Below the pieces are notes generated by a model. That model made no database searches. It was not told where the DNA came from and worked only from the letters and a program-made list of their open reading frames with translations. Position numbers and translations under genes: made by a program. From Anaerolineae bacterium (GTDB lineage: Bacteria > Chloroflexota > Anaerolineae > Aggregatilineales > Phototrophicaceae): DNA of 64,000 nucleotides. Numbering within the stretch: the first letter of the stretch is position 1; each line of letters starts with the position of its first letter. The DNA lies in contig JALHNT010000025.1 in the NCBI GenBank assembly GCA_022843385.1, positions 1 through 64,000 of the forward strand. The letters run 5' to 3'. Positions 43,430-51,826 of this stretch are shown here, piece by piece.

Positions 43430-44674
43430 ATGTCCGATCCACGCCAGGTCATCGAGCGCATCTTTCATGATGAATACGGGCGGGTGCTGGCCGCCCTCGT
43501 CAGCCGCATGGGCGGGGATATTCAGGCGGCACAGGATGCCCTGAGCGACGCCCTGATCGTTGCGCTCGAACGCTGGCCGCTGGATGGGATTCCGCCAAAT
43601 CCTGGCGCGTGGATGACGACGACAGCCCGGCGCAAAGCCATTGACCGCTTTCGCCGGGAACGTCGTCATGTGGGTGATGACACCCTGCTGGAAGCCCTGC
43701 CTGATGCCGAAATGGATGATGACGACATGGACACGCTGCCAGACGAACGACTCAAGCTGATGTTCACCTGCTGCCACCCGGCGCTGGCCCAAGAGGCTCA
43801 GGTGGCGCTGACGCTCAATACCATTGGCGGGCTGGCAACGGCTGAAGTCGCGCGGGCCTTCCTGGTCTCCGAAGTGACGATGGCACAGCGGTTGGTGCGC
43901 GCCAAACGCAAAATCCGCGACGCCGGCATCCCGTACGAAGTTCCGCCGGCCCATCGATTGCCGGAACGTCTGGAAGCGCTGCTGGCGGTGATCTACCTGA
44001 TCTTCAACGAAGGCTATGGCGCGACCAGCGGCCTGGCTCTCATGCGGCGCGACCTGTGCGACGAAGCTATTCGCCTGGGACGGCTGCTGGTTGATCTGCT
44101 GCCTGACCCGGAAGCTCAGGGGCTGCTGGCGCTGATGCTGCTGCAACATGCGCGGCGGGCGGCACGGGTGGATGAGCAGGGTGAACTGGTGTTGTTGGAA
44201 GACCAGGATCGCCGTCTGTGGGATCAGGATCACATCCGTGAAGGGCAGCAGTTGGTGGAGCGAGCCTTACGGCAGCAGATGCCTGGTTCATATCAGATCC
44301 AGGCGGCCATCGCTGCGCTTCACGCCGAGGCCGCCCGTCCTGAAGATACCGACTGGCCGCAGATCGCTGAACTCTATGGCGAATTGCTGAAGCATCACCC
44401 CTCGCCGGTGGTCGAACTCAACCGTGCTGTTGCGATAGCCATGGCCGAGGGGACGGTGGCCGGGCTGCGGTTGCTCGATCAACTGGAAGACCGGGGCGAA
44501 TTAAAGGATTACTACCTGTTTCACGCCGCCAAAGCTGATCTGCTACGGCGTTCCGGCTGGCTGGACGAAGCCCGCACGGCTTACCAGCAGGCGCTGGATC
44601 GCTGCCACAACCAGGTCGAGCAGCACTTTCTACGCCGCCGGTTGGCCCAGGTGACTGCTCAGCTTGGGGACTAG
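43430..44674 (+). CDS. ECF42-type RNA polymerase sigma factor with TPR extension
   Basis: A 414-residue sigma factor. Region 2 is AAQDALSDALIVALERWPLD with NPGAWMTTTARRKAIDRFRR. Region 4 is LTLNTIGGLATAEVARAFLV then SEVTMAQRLVRAKRKIR. From about 175 comes the DUF6596/TPR-like C-terminal extension: LEALLAVIYLIFNEGY, HPSPVVELNRAVAIAM, and FHAAKADLLRRSGWLDEA. In the ECF42 group this extension is required for activity and replaces an anti-sigma factor. It is expected to direct transcription of the DGPF genes. The 3' end overlaps the convergent small membrane-protein gene by four bases. Confidence 0.95.
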   Translation: MSDPRQVIERIFHDEYGRVLAALVSRMGGDIQAAQDALSDALIVALERWPLDGIPPNPGAWMTTTARRKAIDRFRRERRHVGDDTLLEALPDAEMDDDDMDTLPDERLKLMFTCCHPALAQEAQVALTLNTIGGLATAEVARAFLVSEVTMAQRLVRAKRKIRDAGIPYEVPPAHRLPERLEALLAVIYLIFNEGYGATSGLALMRRDLCDEAIRLGRLLVDLLPDPEAQGLLALMLLQHARRAARVDEQGELVLLEDQDRRLWDQDHIREGQQLVERALRQQMPGSYQIQAAIAALHAEAARPEDTDWPQIAELYGELLKHHPSPVVELNRAVAIAMAEGTVAGLRLLDQLEDRGELKDYYLFHAAKADLLRRSGWLDEARTAYQQALDRCHNQVEQHFLRRRLAQVTAQLGD

Positions 44675-44946
44675 AACAGGAAATCCCAGGCCAGCCAGCT
44701 CAGGTACAAGCCGACGACGACCGCGCCCAGCCCGGCCCCCAACCACAACAGGCTGCCTACCACGAACAAGCCGCCCTCGCTGATCGCCCGCCGGCTCTCG
44801 ACATGAACCCGCGCCTCCGGGCGAGACAGCGCCACCCGCAGCGCCAGCCAGCCATCCCGTACATACGGCCAGCCGCGCCGCAAAGCCCTGGGCGCAAAGG
44901 TGAGCAGCACCGCTCCCACAATCGCATTCAGCGTCGCCTGAATCAT
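44671..44946 (-). CDS. Small two-helix membrane protein
   Basis: A 91-residue protein with a weak N-terminal hydrophobic stretch (TLNAIVGAVLLTFAP), a basic amphipathic middle (RRGWPYVRDGWLALRVALSR), and one strong C-terminal membrane segment pair (GGLFVVGSLLWLGAGLGAVV and GLYLSWLAWDFLF). No family recognised. It is tail-to-tail with the ECF42 gene. Confidence 0.6.
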   Translation of the reverse strand: MIQATLNAIVGAVLLTFAPRALRRGWPYVRDGWLALRVALSRPEARVHVESRRAISEGGLFVVGSLLWLGAGLGAVVVGLYLSWLAWDFLF

Positions 44947-45087
44947 GCCTCATCCGCCTAAAGTCTGAGCCGAGTTTCCACCTTCAGTTAGTCCACAATC
45001 GCGCCGAGATGCCCTTCAATAAGGCAGATCGTTCGCCCCGGCAGCATACTCGCGTTTGGCCGGGATTGCTATTGTGAGGAGTCCATC

Positions 45088-46293
45088 ATGGGACGTCGTT
45101 ATCGTTTTCTGCTGGTCGGTCTGATCGCCGCCACGCTCGTCGGATTATTGTCGCTCAGTTTACCGGCCATCGAAGCCCAGCAGTGCACTGTCCGCACCGA
45201 CTGGCCGACCTATACTGTGCAGCGGGGTGACACGCTGGGTCGCATCGCCCGGCGTTATAACACCACTGTTCAAACCCTGGCGCAGGCCAACTGCCTGACC
45301 AACATCAACCGCATCTTCGGCGGGCAGCAGCTTCGCGTTCCACCCACCGGCGGAGCAACCATCACCCCGCGTCCCGGCGTCACCGTGACTCCGGCTCCGG
45401 TCGGTCGTCCGACGCTGCCGGAGATGCCGCAGGGGACGTATACCGTCGGCGTGACCAGCATGAGCTTTGAACTGGGCTTCATGGTGTGGAACTCGACGAC
45501 CGGCAGCATCTGGGTGTTTTATCAGACCAGCAGCGGCGCGACCAGCGGCACGGTCGCCAATTATCCGCTGTCGCTCTACGGTGGCCTGTCGATCCCGCGT
45601 CGCCCTGACCTGATCGCCCCGCCCGGACGCGCCCTGCCGACCAACGGTTTCGCCCGCGTATGGTACAACTTCAATGATGTCTGCACCCGCCTCGGCTTCG
45701 CCACCAGCCCGGAGCAGGGTTATCAGATGCTCTTGCAAAATGTCGGCAACGGGCAGTATTTCGTCATGACCACCGCGCTGAACTCGTATCTCCAGGTGAA
45801 CCCCAATGGCACCTGGTCATTGGCTGTCACCGCGCCGCCGACCTCGACCCCAGCGCCGACGCTGGTCACGCCTTCTGCCACGCCCATCCCACCCACGCCT
45901 ATCGTCACCGATGGCTTCATCACCAGCGATACAGCGACCACCTATCAGGCGTTCCAGAACGGCTTCATGACCTGGACGGCTGGCACAGGCGAGGTGCGGG
46001 TATTCTTCGGCACCAATGGTGGGGATATTCTGGTGTTCGGCGTCAACCAGTATGGTAACCTGCCTATCGATGCCAGCGCCGCACCACCCGGCTTCATCAA
46101 GCCAGCGAACGGCTTCGGCAAAGTGTGGAGCAACTTCGCCATCATCCGCAACACGCTCGGCTGGGCCACCGGCAGCGAGGTCGGTTATCTCTCGCGCACC
46201 TTGCAGCGGCAGGATGGCCGCGTCTTCTCCTTCACCCTGCCCGATGGCCGCGTCATCATGTGGAACAACGGCAGCGTCTGGTCCTTCGGCTAA
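45088..46293 (+). CDS. Secreted LysM protein with duplicated beta module
   Basis: A 401-residue protein starting MGRRYRFLLVGLIAATLVG, a signal peptide ending near AIEAQ. A LysM domain follows at about 41-87 (TYTVQRGDTLGRIARRYN, LAQANCLTNINRIFGGQQL), which binds peptidoglycan or chitin-like glycans. Then come two related beta modules of 110-130 residues joined by Thr/Pro linkers: MSFELGFMVWNSTTGSIWVF to TSPEQGYQ, and YQAFQNGFMTWTAGTGEVRV to SEVGYLS. Both share xGFxxVWxNF, then a Gly-Trp/Phe-Ala-Thr step. A cell-wall-attached binding protein is likely. The strong AGGAG site is seven bases from the ATG. Confidence 0.85.
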   Translation: MGRRYRFLLVGLIAATLVGLLSLSLPAIEAQQCTVRTDWPTYTVQRGDTLGRIARRYNTTVQTLAQANCLTNINRIFGGQQLRVPPTGGATITPRPGVTVTPAPVGRPTLPEMPQGTYTVGVTSMSFELGFMVWNSTTGSIWVFYQTSSGATSGTVANYPLSLYGGLSIPRRPDLIAPPGRALPTNGFARVWYNFNDVCTRLGFATSPEQGYQMLLQNVGNGQYFVMTTALNSYLQVNPNGTWSLAVTAPPTSTPAPTLVTPSATPIPPTPIVTDGFITSDTATTYQAFQNGFMTWTAGTGEVRVFFGTNGGDILVFGVNQYGNLPIDASAAPPGFIKPANGFGKVWSNFAIIRNTLGWATGSEVGYLSRTLQRQDGRVFSFTLPDGRVIMWNNGSVWSFG

Positions 46294-46413
46294 CTCACCA
46301 CATCATGCACCGGGGCGATCCATCCGGGGTCGCTCCTGCTTTGTCGTTGTATAGGCGTTTCTTACATCAACCACATGGCACCCTGAACCGGTCGCTCACC
46401 TCTCCATCTGACC

Positions 46414-46466
46414 GGATGAAGCTGGAGGTTGTTGGCGTGTTGGGCTACACTCATTATCCCGTTGAA
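46414..46466 (+). repeat. 53-bp imperfect direct repeat, copy 1
   Basis: Starts GGATGAAGCTGGAGGTTG and ends CCCGTTGAA. It matches 47529-47582 with about seven differences. It contains TTGGGC and TACACT spaced like promoter elements. It lies just past the 3' end of the minus-strand gene at 46490, so any promoter here has no obvious gene to drive. Confidence 0.7.
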
Positions 46467-46489
46467 TAGGGCGGTGACGGTTTCCGCGC

Positions 46490-46984
46490 CTACACCTCTA
46501 GTTTGGTGAGTATGCTGGATCCCATCTTGCTACGATCAAGCTGGCCGTTCGCCACACCGTCTCGCAACCATTGTTTTACTTTTTTCTCTGGCACACGTTC
46601 AATCTGCCCACTCGATTGGATCAGTTTGGCGAACTGAAGCAGATTGTCAGCCGTCAATTCTACGAGGTCGATGTGCCAGTGGTTGGCGTCGTGATCGGGA
46701 GTTTCTCCCGGTTGCGGTCTGGTGTTCAATCCCATTGACCGGAATCGGCCTTCATCCAGCAGGGCATAATCCACGTTCGATACATTATCACCCATCGCAG
46801 CCAGCGCGGTGATAACCCGCCGCAAATTGGATAAGTCGGCCTCAATCCGCCAGATCGACAGCGCATTGGAATTTGTCTCCAGGTCACCGAGCGCATCGGC
46901 CTGTAATGCCCCGGTAGGCAACCAAGCTACATTTTCGTTCTTATACCACTTGGCTGTGCGTATCTTGCGGAAGATGAACGACAC
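46490..46984 (-). CDS. Uncharacterised 164-residue protein
   Basis: A GTG start at 46984 overlaps the TAG stop of the upstream gene by one base (TAGTG), so it is translationally coupled. The product, MSFIFRKIRTAKWYKNENVA onward, has mixed alpha/beta content, no signal peptide and no membrane helix. SNALSIWRIEADLSNLRRVI and NHWHIDLVELTADNLLQFAK look like conserved core elements. No family recognised. The tight pairing with the HEAT-like gene suggests the two products interact. Confidence 0.65.
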   Translation of the reverse strand: MSFIFRKIRTAKWYKNENVAWLPTGALQADALGDLETNSNALSIWRIEADLSNLRRVITALAAMGDNVSNVDYALLDEGRFRSMGLNTRPQPGETPDHDANHWHIDLVELTADNLLQFAKLIQSSGQIERVPEKKVKQWLRDGVANGQLDRSKMGSSILTKLEV

Positions 46985-47472
46985 TATGCCTGCTCCGCCG
47001 CCTGGGTTTCTTCAAGCTGCTGCAATAGTTGTTCCAGATCAGCCCGCAACTCTGGCAGGGTTTCCTGAGCGATGGCTCGTTTTACAGTCTGTACTGAAGC
47101 CGGGTCATCCAGCGAGGCCAACCCCAGCAGCGCCCCATCGCGGATGCGTGCCGATGTGCTGTGCAGCAGACACCGTTCCAACAACCGGCGGCGCTCCAGA
47201 CGGGAGAAGGGATATGGCACATTGCCGACCCAGCGTAGCGCTTCAGCCGCTACTTCGGGATTGATCTGGTCGCTCAGGATGGCGGTTGTCAGCCAGGCAA
47301 GCGTCTCATCGCTGTGCTGCCGCAGCAGTTCGACCAGTTGGCGCGAGAAGTCACTTTCGTAGCCATCTTCAAAGCGCTCGTCTTTTGCGGCAAAGCAGAG
47401 CTGGACCAATTGGGAGGGCAGGTCCGGGGCGATCTCCGGCGACTGTGTAGGAGTCATCTCATGAGGCAGCAT
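46984..47472 (-). CDS. HEAT-repeat-like protein
   Basis: The ATG at 47472 has GGAAGG upstream and gives about 162 residues; the frame extends to 47499 without support. The sequence is almost entirely amphipathic helices: LPSQLVQLCFAAKDERFEDG, LAWLTTAILSDQINPEVAAE, RRRLLERCLLHSTSARIRDG, ALLGLASLDDPASVQTVKRA. This is the spacing of HEAT/armadillo-type repeats used for protein binding. It is the first gene of a two-gene unit with the coupled unknown gene. Confidence 0.65.
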   Translation of the reverse strand: MLPHEMTPTQSPEIAPDLPSQLVQLCFAAKDERFEDGYESDFSRQLVELLRQHSDETLAWLTTAILSDQINPEVAAEALRWVGNVPYPFSRLERRRLLERCLLHSTSARIRDGALLGLASLDDPASVQTVKRAIAQETLPELRADLEQLLQQLEETQAAEQA

Positions 47473-47528
47473 GGTCAATCCTTCCTGACTGACGAACATC
47501 TCCAGTGTAACACGGATGGCGGAATTGT

Positions 47529-47582
47529 GGATGAATGCTGGAGGTCGTTCGCGGGTTGGGCTACACTCACTGTCCCGTTGAA
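47529..47582 (+). repeat. 53-bp imperfect direct repeat, copy 2 (promoter-like)
   Basis: Second copy of the element at 46414-46466. Here it lies 28 bases upstream of a plus-strand gene start (47610), with TTGGGC and TACACT in a plausible -35/-10-like arrangement. The two copies bracket the two-gene minus-strand unit at 46490-47472. Confidence 0.7.
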
Positions 47583-47609
47583 GGGGATGTTATTGGAGAT
47601 GGTGAGAGG

Positions 47610-48218
47610 ATGAAAGCCAAACGTGTTATTGGCCGCACCATAACAAAGAAAGCCAGAAGAACGCTGCTTCTGGATAGTCAATGGAGTATCAACGCCGAGT
47701 TATCAAGCATAGTGTCCCCCAGCACTGTTTACCAGCATCCGAACGGTCAAGCCTTGTATGTCATCACGGATGGCTTGAGTAGATTGTATGATCCTTCTGA
47801 TGCTGAGATTTTCATTGCCATCGTCAGGGATACACATAACCAAATCAGAGCGAGCCATATCCTCGAAGGGATGCTCCCTGAGGGGAAGGACTTCGCCGCG
47901 CAAGTTCCTGATCTCGTCGCCCAGCTACCCGGTTTGTTGAACATGAAACCCGAAGAACTGGATTACTCCCAGAGCAGTCTGGAGATCATCGATCGCAAAA
48001 TGCGGCGACGAGGCCGAGAAGCCTGTAATCGTCCACCGCTGTTCCCGGCGCTGCTGGCCTACCTGGGTGAAGTCGTCCGCCGTCAAATTAACGGTCAATG
48101 GCGGATGCGATTGGCCGAGGATGGTGAAACCTGGGAGCCCTGGATCATTGACCCTGACAACCGAGCTTGCCCCCCTGGTATGATCTTCATTATGCGGTCA
48201 GCGATGGCTTATTGTTGA
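47610..48218 (+). CDS. Unknown protein with probable 3' frameshift
   Basis: The ATG at 47610 (GGTGAGAGG upstream) encodes 202 residues: MKAKRVIGRTITKKARRTLL, YQHPNGQALYVITDGLSRLY, PGLLNMKPEELDYSQSSLEI and LAYLGEVVRRQINGQWRMRL. The end (after IDPDNRACPPG) looks out of register. If the C6 run at 48170-48175 were C7, the frame would continue PPWYDLHYAVSDGLLLISWI to a TGA at 48281. An indel, real or from sequencing, is therefore likely. Function unknown. Confidence 0.6.
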   Translation: MKAKRVIGRTITKKARRTLLLDSQWSINAELSSIVSPSTVYQHPNGQALYVITDGLSRLYDPSDAEIFIAIVRDTHNQIRASHILEGMLPEGKDFAAQVPDLVAQLPGLLNMKPEELDYSQSSLEIIDRKMRRRGREACNRPPLFPALLAYLGEVVRRQINGQWRMRLAEDGETWEPWIIDPDNRACPPGMIFIMRSAMAYC

Positions 48219-48319
48219 TTAGCTGGATTGTCTCAGCAGAGATCGGCTCGCGCGCAGTACAGCCAGACGGTTTTTGGAATTGAGCCAGCCCAGGCGTTGG
48301 CATGTTGGACGAAGGTATA

Positions 48320-48344
48320 AGGTAGAGGGACATGCCCCCTACCT
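48320..48344 (-). terminator. Terminator of the left capsid-like remnant
   Basis: AGGTAG-a-GGG / CCC-c-CTACCT with a 5-base loop, 12 bases beyond the minus-strand stop codon at 48356, running into TTATACC on that strand. Confidence 0.7.
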
Positions 48345-48355
48345 CTCTTCATTGG

Positions 48356-48738
48356 CTAGACCGTCACATTGAACAGGGCGCTGGCGGCTTCGGCATCGAA
48401 GTTGACGAAGGCCAGGCGGACGGTGGCGGTGATCTGGTAGCTGTCGTAGTACGGCAGGTAATCGACGCTCAGGGCGACGCGGCGCCGATAGCCAACGAGC
48501 CAGCCGGGACGGTAGATGCAGAGGGCGGTGCCTTTGGTGTTGTTGGCCGGCGTGGTGCTGACGCGCCCGTTGGTGCCATCGGTCAGCGGCATCTCGGCGG
48601 AGACGATCACCGGCGCACCATCAGCAATGCCGATCTGCCCGGTCATGGCCGTCGCCAGCGGGCCCGCCTTATCCATCGTCAGGAATTCGCTCAGGCCGAG
48701 CAGCTTGGCATAGCTGCCGCCATCGACGAAAGACACTC
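48356..48738 (-). pseudogene. Phage major-capsid-like protein, C-terminal fragment
   Basis: An open minus-strand frame of about 127 codons. The text reads GGSYAKLLGLSEFLTMDKAG, GQIGIADGAPVIVSAEMPL, TTPANNTKGTALCIYRPGW, GYRRRVALSVDYLPYYDS, and ends ITATVRLAFVNFDAEAASA. The order (cofactor-free beta domain, PVIVS, NTKGTA, R-rich loop, AFVNF) is that of HK97-type capsid C-termini; the assignment is from memory. The 5' part is missing: an in-frame stop and the recombinase gene lie directly upstream, so the fragment begins at the element junction near 48740-48757. Confidence 0.55.
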
Positions 48739-50946
48739 TGAAGATATGCTGTCATGCTGATCGTGTCCAAATCGCGTAGTGAATGTTGCCAATGTATCCT
48801 GCTTGCGGATACGACTGTCAACCGGAAGCTCAATATCGCCCAGGATGCAGCGTAGTTTCTTGGCGATACTCAACCAATTTCGGTAGGGAAACGCCTCAAG
48901 ATAGCTGAGCTTGGTTGCCCTTTGTTCAAACAAGGTCTCAAGCCGCTGGCTGTCTTGACGTGACCAGCGATCAGCACTACTGGCCTGATACGTGTCGGCT
49001 AGGTCTCCTGCCCGTTGTGCAAAGTCCTCATAGGTTTCATCTTCCCGGATTGGATGAAGCGCGAAATCGGCAGTGCCATATCCAAGATGAGCAGCGATTT
49101 TGTCCATGATTTGCTTCCATGTCCGAGAGGGAAAAGCAGCAGCGATCTCAACTTGTTCTGCACCTGTCGCAACCATATGTAGCAGTGTGTTGGTTTCGCT
49201 CTCCAGCCAATTTCGCCAGCCGTTCTTTGTTTGTTTGGCAAGGACAACGGTATCGCAACTGCCGTCAATCCACTGGACAATCAGTCGTATTCCTGTCCCG
49301 TCAGTTTGTGTTGCCTGGATATGGTCGATAAAGGTATGCAAGATTGCACGCTGCTCATCACGCAAGAGGGTATCCCAACTTTCCAGGGTCGGGTCACAAT
49401 TCTCCTTGATTCGCTTGAGGGCTTCAAGCCGTTGTGCTTGTGTAGTTACAGCGGCAAGGTCGGCGGTTAGGCGTTTGTGTTCACGCTGCGCTTCTTCGTA
49501 TCGCGCTTCAATCGCCTGAATCATATCAAGATTAGAAACCGCTTCTAGGCTCAAGACCTGACTCTGCATCACCCGCTCTAGGGTGGCAAGCTGAGCATAC
49601 TTGCGCCGCTTTTCCTCTTCATATTCAAGATTGGCAGCGGCAATGGTTTTCTCCCACACTGTTTCATCAAACGTTACTTTGAGTTTCTCATGCACCAGCG
49701 CGGTAATAGCACTATCGATAAAGGATGCAGTGCGCCGCCAGATGATGTGCTCACCGGGGTGCTTTTCTGCCAACACATAGATGTACTCTTGTCTGCTTTT
49801 AATCCAGACTGTGCCGACCTTGCGCAATTCCCCACTGTCTTGTGAGAACACCATTCCGGCACACAGTGGGCGTTCTACAGATCGTTTCTGCTCGAGCAGT
49901 GGACGGGCACAGACGGAAAACGGTTTGTAATAGGGGTTAGGTTGCCCGTCAAGCGTGACTTGGGAGAGATAATTGAATGCCTGCCAGAATGCTTTCTCCT
50001 CGATAATTGGCGGATGGTTGTTCCATCTGACTACCGTGTTATTAACCGACCAGTGACCGAGAACTAGAGCATTGGTCAGTAGCTCCACCAACGCTCTCCG
50101 GCCAGGGCAGTAGCCCCGTGCATATTTCTTCATCTTGAACACAAACTTGTATCCTTCCGGTGGCCGACAGAGGTCGGGGTCAGGATAGAACGGGCCAGAA
50201 CGCTGAATGTGTTTGAGTGTGGCGTGTACGTTGCCTGCGTAAGAGAGAAAGAGACGGAAGTACTCACGTACTACCTCTGCGTACTCAGGGAAGGGAACAT
50301 AGCGTCGCCAGTTAGGGTTCGGGGTACCATCAGGAAGGTGTTTACGCACATCGACCATAAAGCCAGGAAGTACCGCAAAACCTGCCCATCGACCTTCCAT
50401 CAACAAATGTCGTTTTGCCCGGTTGAGTTTACCTAGAATAACAGTGTTGATGTACTCAGCTGCCATTTCCGACTTGAAGCGAAATTGCCGCGCATGGAAT
50501 GAGCCAGTTAGCTCATTGGCAAAGTCATACACCATGTTGGGAGTAATCACGAGGACGTTGGAAGCGCGGCACGCTTCGATGAAAATGTTGACCTGAATTT
50601 GGGTGACATCGCGAAATAAGCGATCTTCATCTTGGCAGGCAACTGCCCGAATCTCTCCGCGTGTGATCAAGTCAAAGAGATACTTCATACCGGGACGCTC
50701 ATCTATCTTCGTCATCCCGCTCACCCCAGCGTCCATGTCAATCATATAGATATGCTCTTTTATCCATCCTTTTTGAGTAAGGTATGCGACCATATCAACC
50801 GTTTGGATGCTAGTGGAAATGTTGCCAACCTGAGCCTCAGTAGATTGTCGATAGTAGACCGCAATCGGGTAATTTGTGGGCAGGTCACTGAGTCCATTAC
50901 TCAGCGTGATGGGCGCTGGTGCAGGTGAGTTATATTTCTTGCTCAC
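48691..50946 (-). CDS. Large serine recombinase
   Basis: A 751-residue site-specific recombinase. The resolvase domain has VYYRQSTEAQVGNISTSIQ with catalytic S35 and R33, DAGVSGMTKIDERPGM and QDEDRLFRDVTQIQ. The recombinase domain follows (about 200-320, GKLNRAKRHLLMEGRWAGF). A zinc-ribbon-like part has few Cys (FSVCARPLLE, ERPLCAGMVF), and a coiled coil lies near 455-520. About 200 further residues are unusual for the family. ATG at 50946 overlaps the upstream small ORF by 17 bases. The last 15-18 codons read into the neighbouring capsid-like fragment in another frame, so the native C-terminus probably ended elsewhere before integration. Confidence 0.92.
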   Translation of the reverse strand: MSKKYNSPAPAPITLSNGLSDLPTNYPIAVYYRQSTEAQVGNISTSIQTVDMVAYLTQKGWIKEHIYMIDMDAGVSGMTKIDERPGMKYLFDLITRGEIRAVACQDEDRLFRDVTQIQVNIFIEACRASNVLVITPNMVYDFANELTGSFHARQFRFKSEMAAEYINTVILGKLNRAKRHLLMEGRWAGFAVLPGFMVDVRKHLPDGTPNPNWRRYVPFPEYAEVVREYFRLFLSYAGNVHATLKHIQRSGPFYPDPDLCRPPEGYKFVFKMKKYARGYCPGRRALVELLTNALVLGHWSVNNTVVRWNNHPPIIEEKAFWQAFNYLSQVTLDGQPNPYYKPFSVCARPLLEQKRSVERPLCAGMVFSQDSGELRKVGTVWIKSRQEYIYVLAEKHPGEHIIWRRTASFIDSAITALVHEKLKVTFDETVWEKTIAAANLEYEEEKRRKYAQLATLERVMQSQVLSLEAVSNLDMIQAIEARYEEAQREHKRLTADLAAVTTQAQRLEALKRIKENCDPTLESWDTLLRDEQRAILHTFIDHIQATQTDGTGIRLIVQWIDGSCDTVVLAKQTKNGWRNWLESETNTLLHMVATGAEQVEIAAAFPSRTWKQIMDKIAAHLGYGTADFALHPIREDETYEDFAQRAGDLADTYQASSADRWSRQDSQRLETLFEQRATKLSYLEAFPYRNWLSIAKKLRCILGDIELPVDSRIRKQDTLATFTTRFGHDQHDSISSECLSSMAAAMPSCSA

Positions 50947-51130
50947 GGGAATTTACTCCTGTTGAACTGTCGATTGGATTTTCAAAAATGAGGCGCTGTT
51001 GTTTGCGTAAATGGGCGCGCACAAGGAGACGATAAACCATCGCAAGATTAGGTGGGGATGAATGGTGGGTCGGGGCGGGTACTTGAGTAGTGCTGGAGGG
51101 GTGAGGCAGAGATGGTTGAGAAGCGAGCAT
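50930..51130 (-). CDS. Small protein upstream of recombinase
   Basis: The ATG at 51130 has a perfect AAAGGAG four bases upstream. The 66-residue product has a Ser/Pro/Thr-rich start (LPHPSSTTQVPAPTHHSS) and a basic helical middle (MVYRLLVRAHLRKQQRLIFE). It overlaps the recombinase start by 17 bases, so translation is coupled. Its size, basic helix and position fit an accessory factor such as a directionality factor, but nothing in the sequence proves this. Confidence 0.6.
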   Translation of the reverse strand: MLASQPSLPHPSSTTQVPAPTHHSSPPNLAMVYRLLVRAHLRKQQRLIFENPIDSSTGVNSREQEI

Positions 51131-51141
51131 AACTCCTTTCT

Positions 51142-51498
51142 TTACGTGAAACTGAGGCTAGGTCTCGCGTGTGGTCGCCCTACTGCGTATTTGGCAGCAG
51201 CACCTTTATAGATAAAGTACCGCTTGGGGGTACAACTGCTTATAGAAGCGTAGAGAAGGAGCGTGGGTGTATAAAGGCGTGGATAGCGGAGATTGTATGC
51301 TAAAAGAATGCGCTCAGTATCCATGAGCAGACAGCGATACCAGCGCTCCTGACCGTTTAAACGTTTGCGTTTCGCCCACTGCACTAGCCGTAGAAGATCG
51401 GCACGACGCTGTACCAAAATATATAATCGCCAAATCAAGCTGACCGCATCACAAAAAGCAAAAAAGAATCGATACACCAGCCAAAAAATTCTTTGCAT
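51142..51498 (-). CDS. Small basic protein with hydrophobic N-terminus
   Basis: A 118-residue open frame ending 12 bases before the next gene's ATG. It begins MQRIFWLVYRFFFAFCDAVS, a strongly hydrophobic helix. Basic text follows: VQRRADLLRLVQWAKRKRLN and YRCLLMDTERILLAYNLRYP. No ribosome site precedes the ATG, and a hairpin GACTCT / AGAGTC lies upstream, so the true start may differ. No family recognised. It is in line with the recombinase operon. Confidence 0.45.
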   Translation of the reverse strand: MQRIFWLVYRFFFAFCDAVSLIWRLYILVQRRADLLRLVQWAKRKRLNGQERWYRCLLMDTERILLAYNLRYPRLYTPTLLLYASISSCTPKRYFIYKGAAAKYAVGRPHARPSLSFT

Positions 51499-51826
51499 AG
51501 AGATTCGGACTCTATCAAGAGTCTCGCATCGGAGTCAATCAGAAGAACGGTAAAGTATAAGGGATGACTCATTTTAACTTTTTTCTAACTCTACCTGCTG
51601 TTCTGCCAGTTTGACTTCCTTCGACCAAGCGAGGTGACTATTGCCAAAGAGATGGGATAGTAAAGGTTAAGTTTACAAGACATAGAAAAACGGTTTACTT
51701 GAGTCGGCCCTTCGGTAAAATATGGTGGGGGTAGAAGTTTCCGTCGGAACCAAGATTGGAGTCGACGTTCTTGATAGCGTTGATGTCGGTTTTCTATATC
51801 GATTTAGTAGACTATGCTACTTTAAT
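51499..51826. other. A+T-rich spacer inside the mobile island
   Basis: About 330 bases without a gene, clearly richer in A+T than the flanking chromosome. Near 51508-51530 GGACTCTATCAAGAGTCTCG forms a short hairpin upstream of the recombinase unit. This stretch is the probable promoter region of the recombinase operon and a candidate target for the sigma-like protein. Confidence 0.4.

Noticed and set aside
43022..44233. 403-codon minus-strand frame over DGPF 3 and the sigma gene
   Set aside because: Shadow of two well-identified genes on the plus strand.
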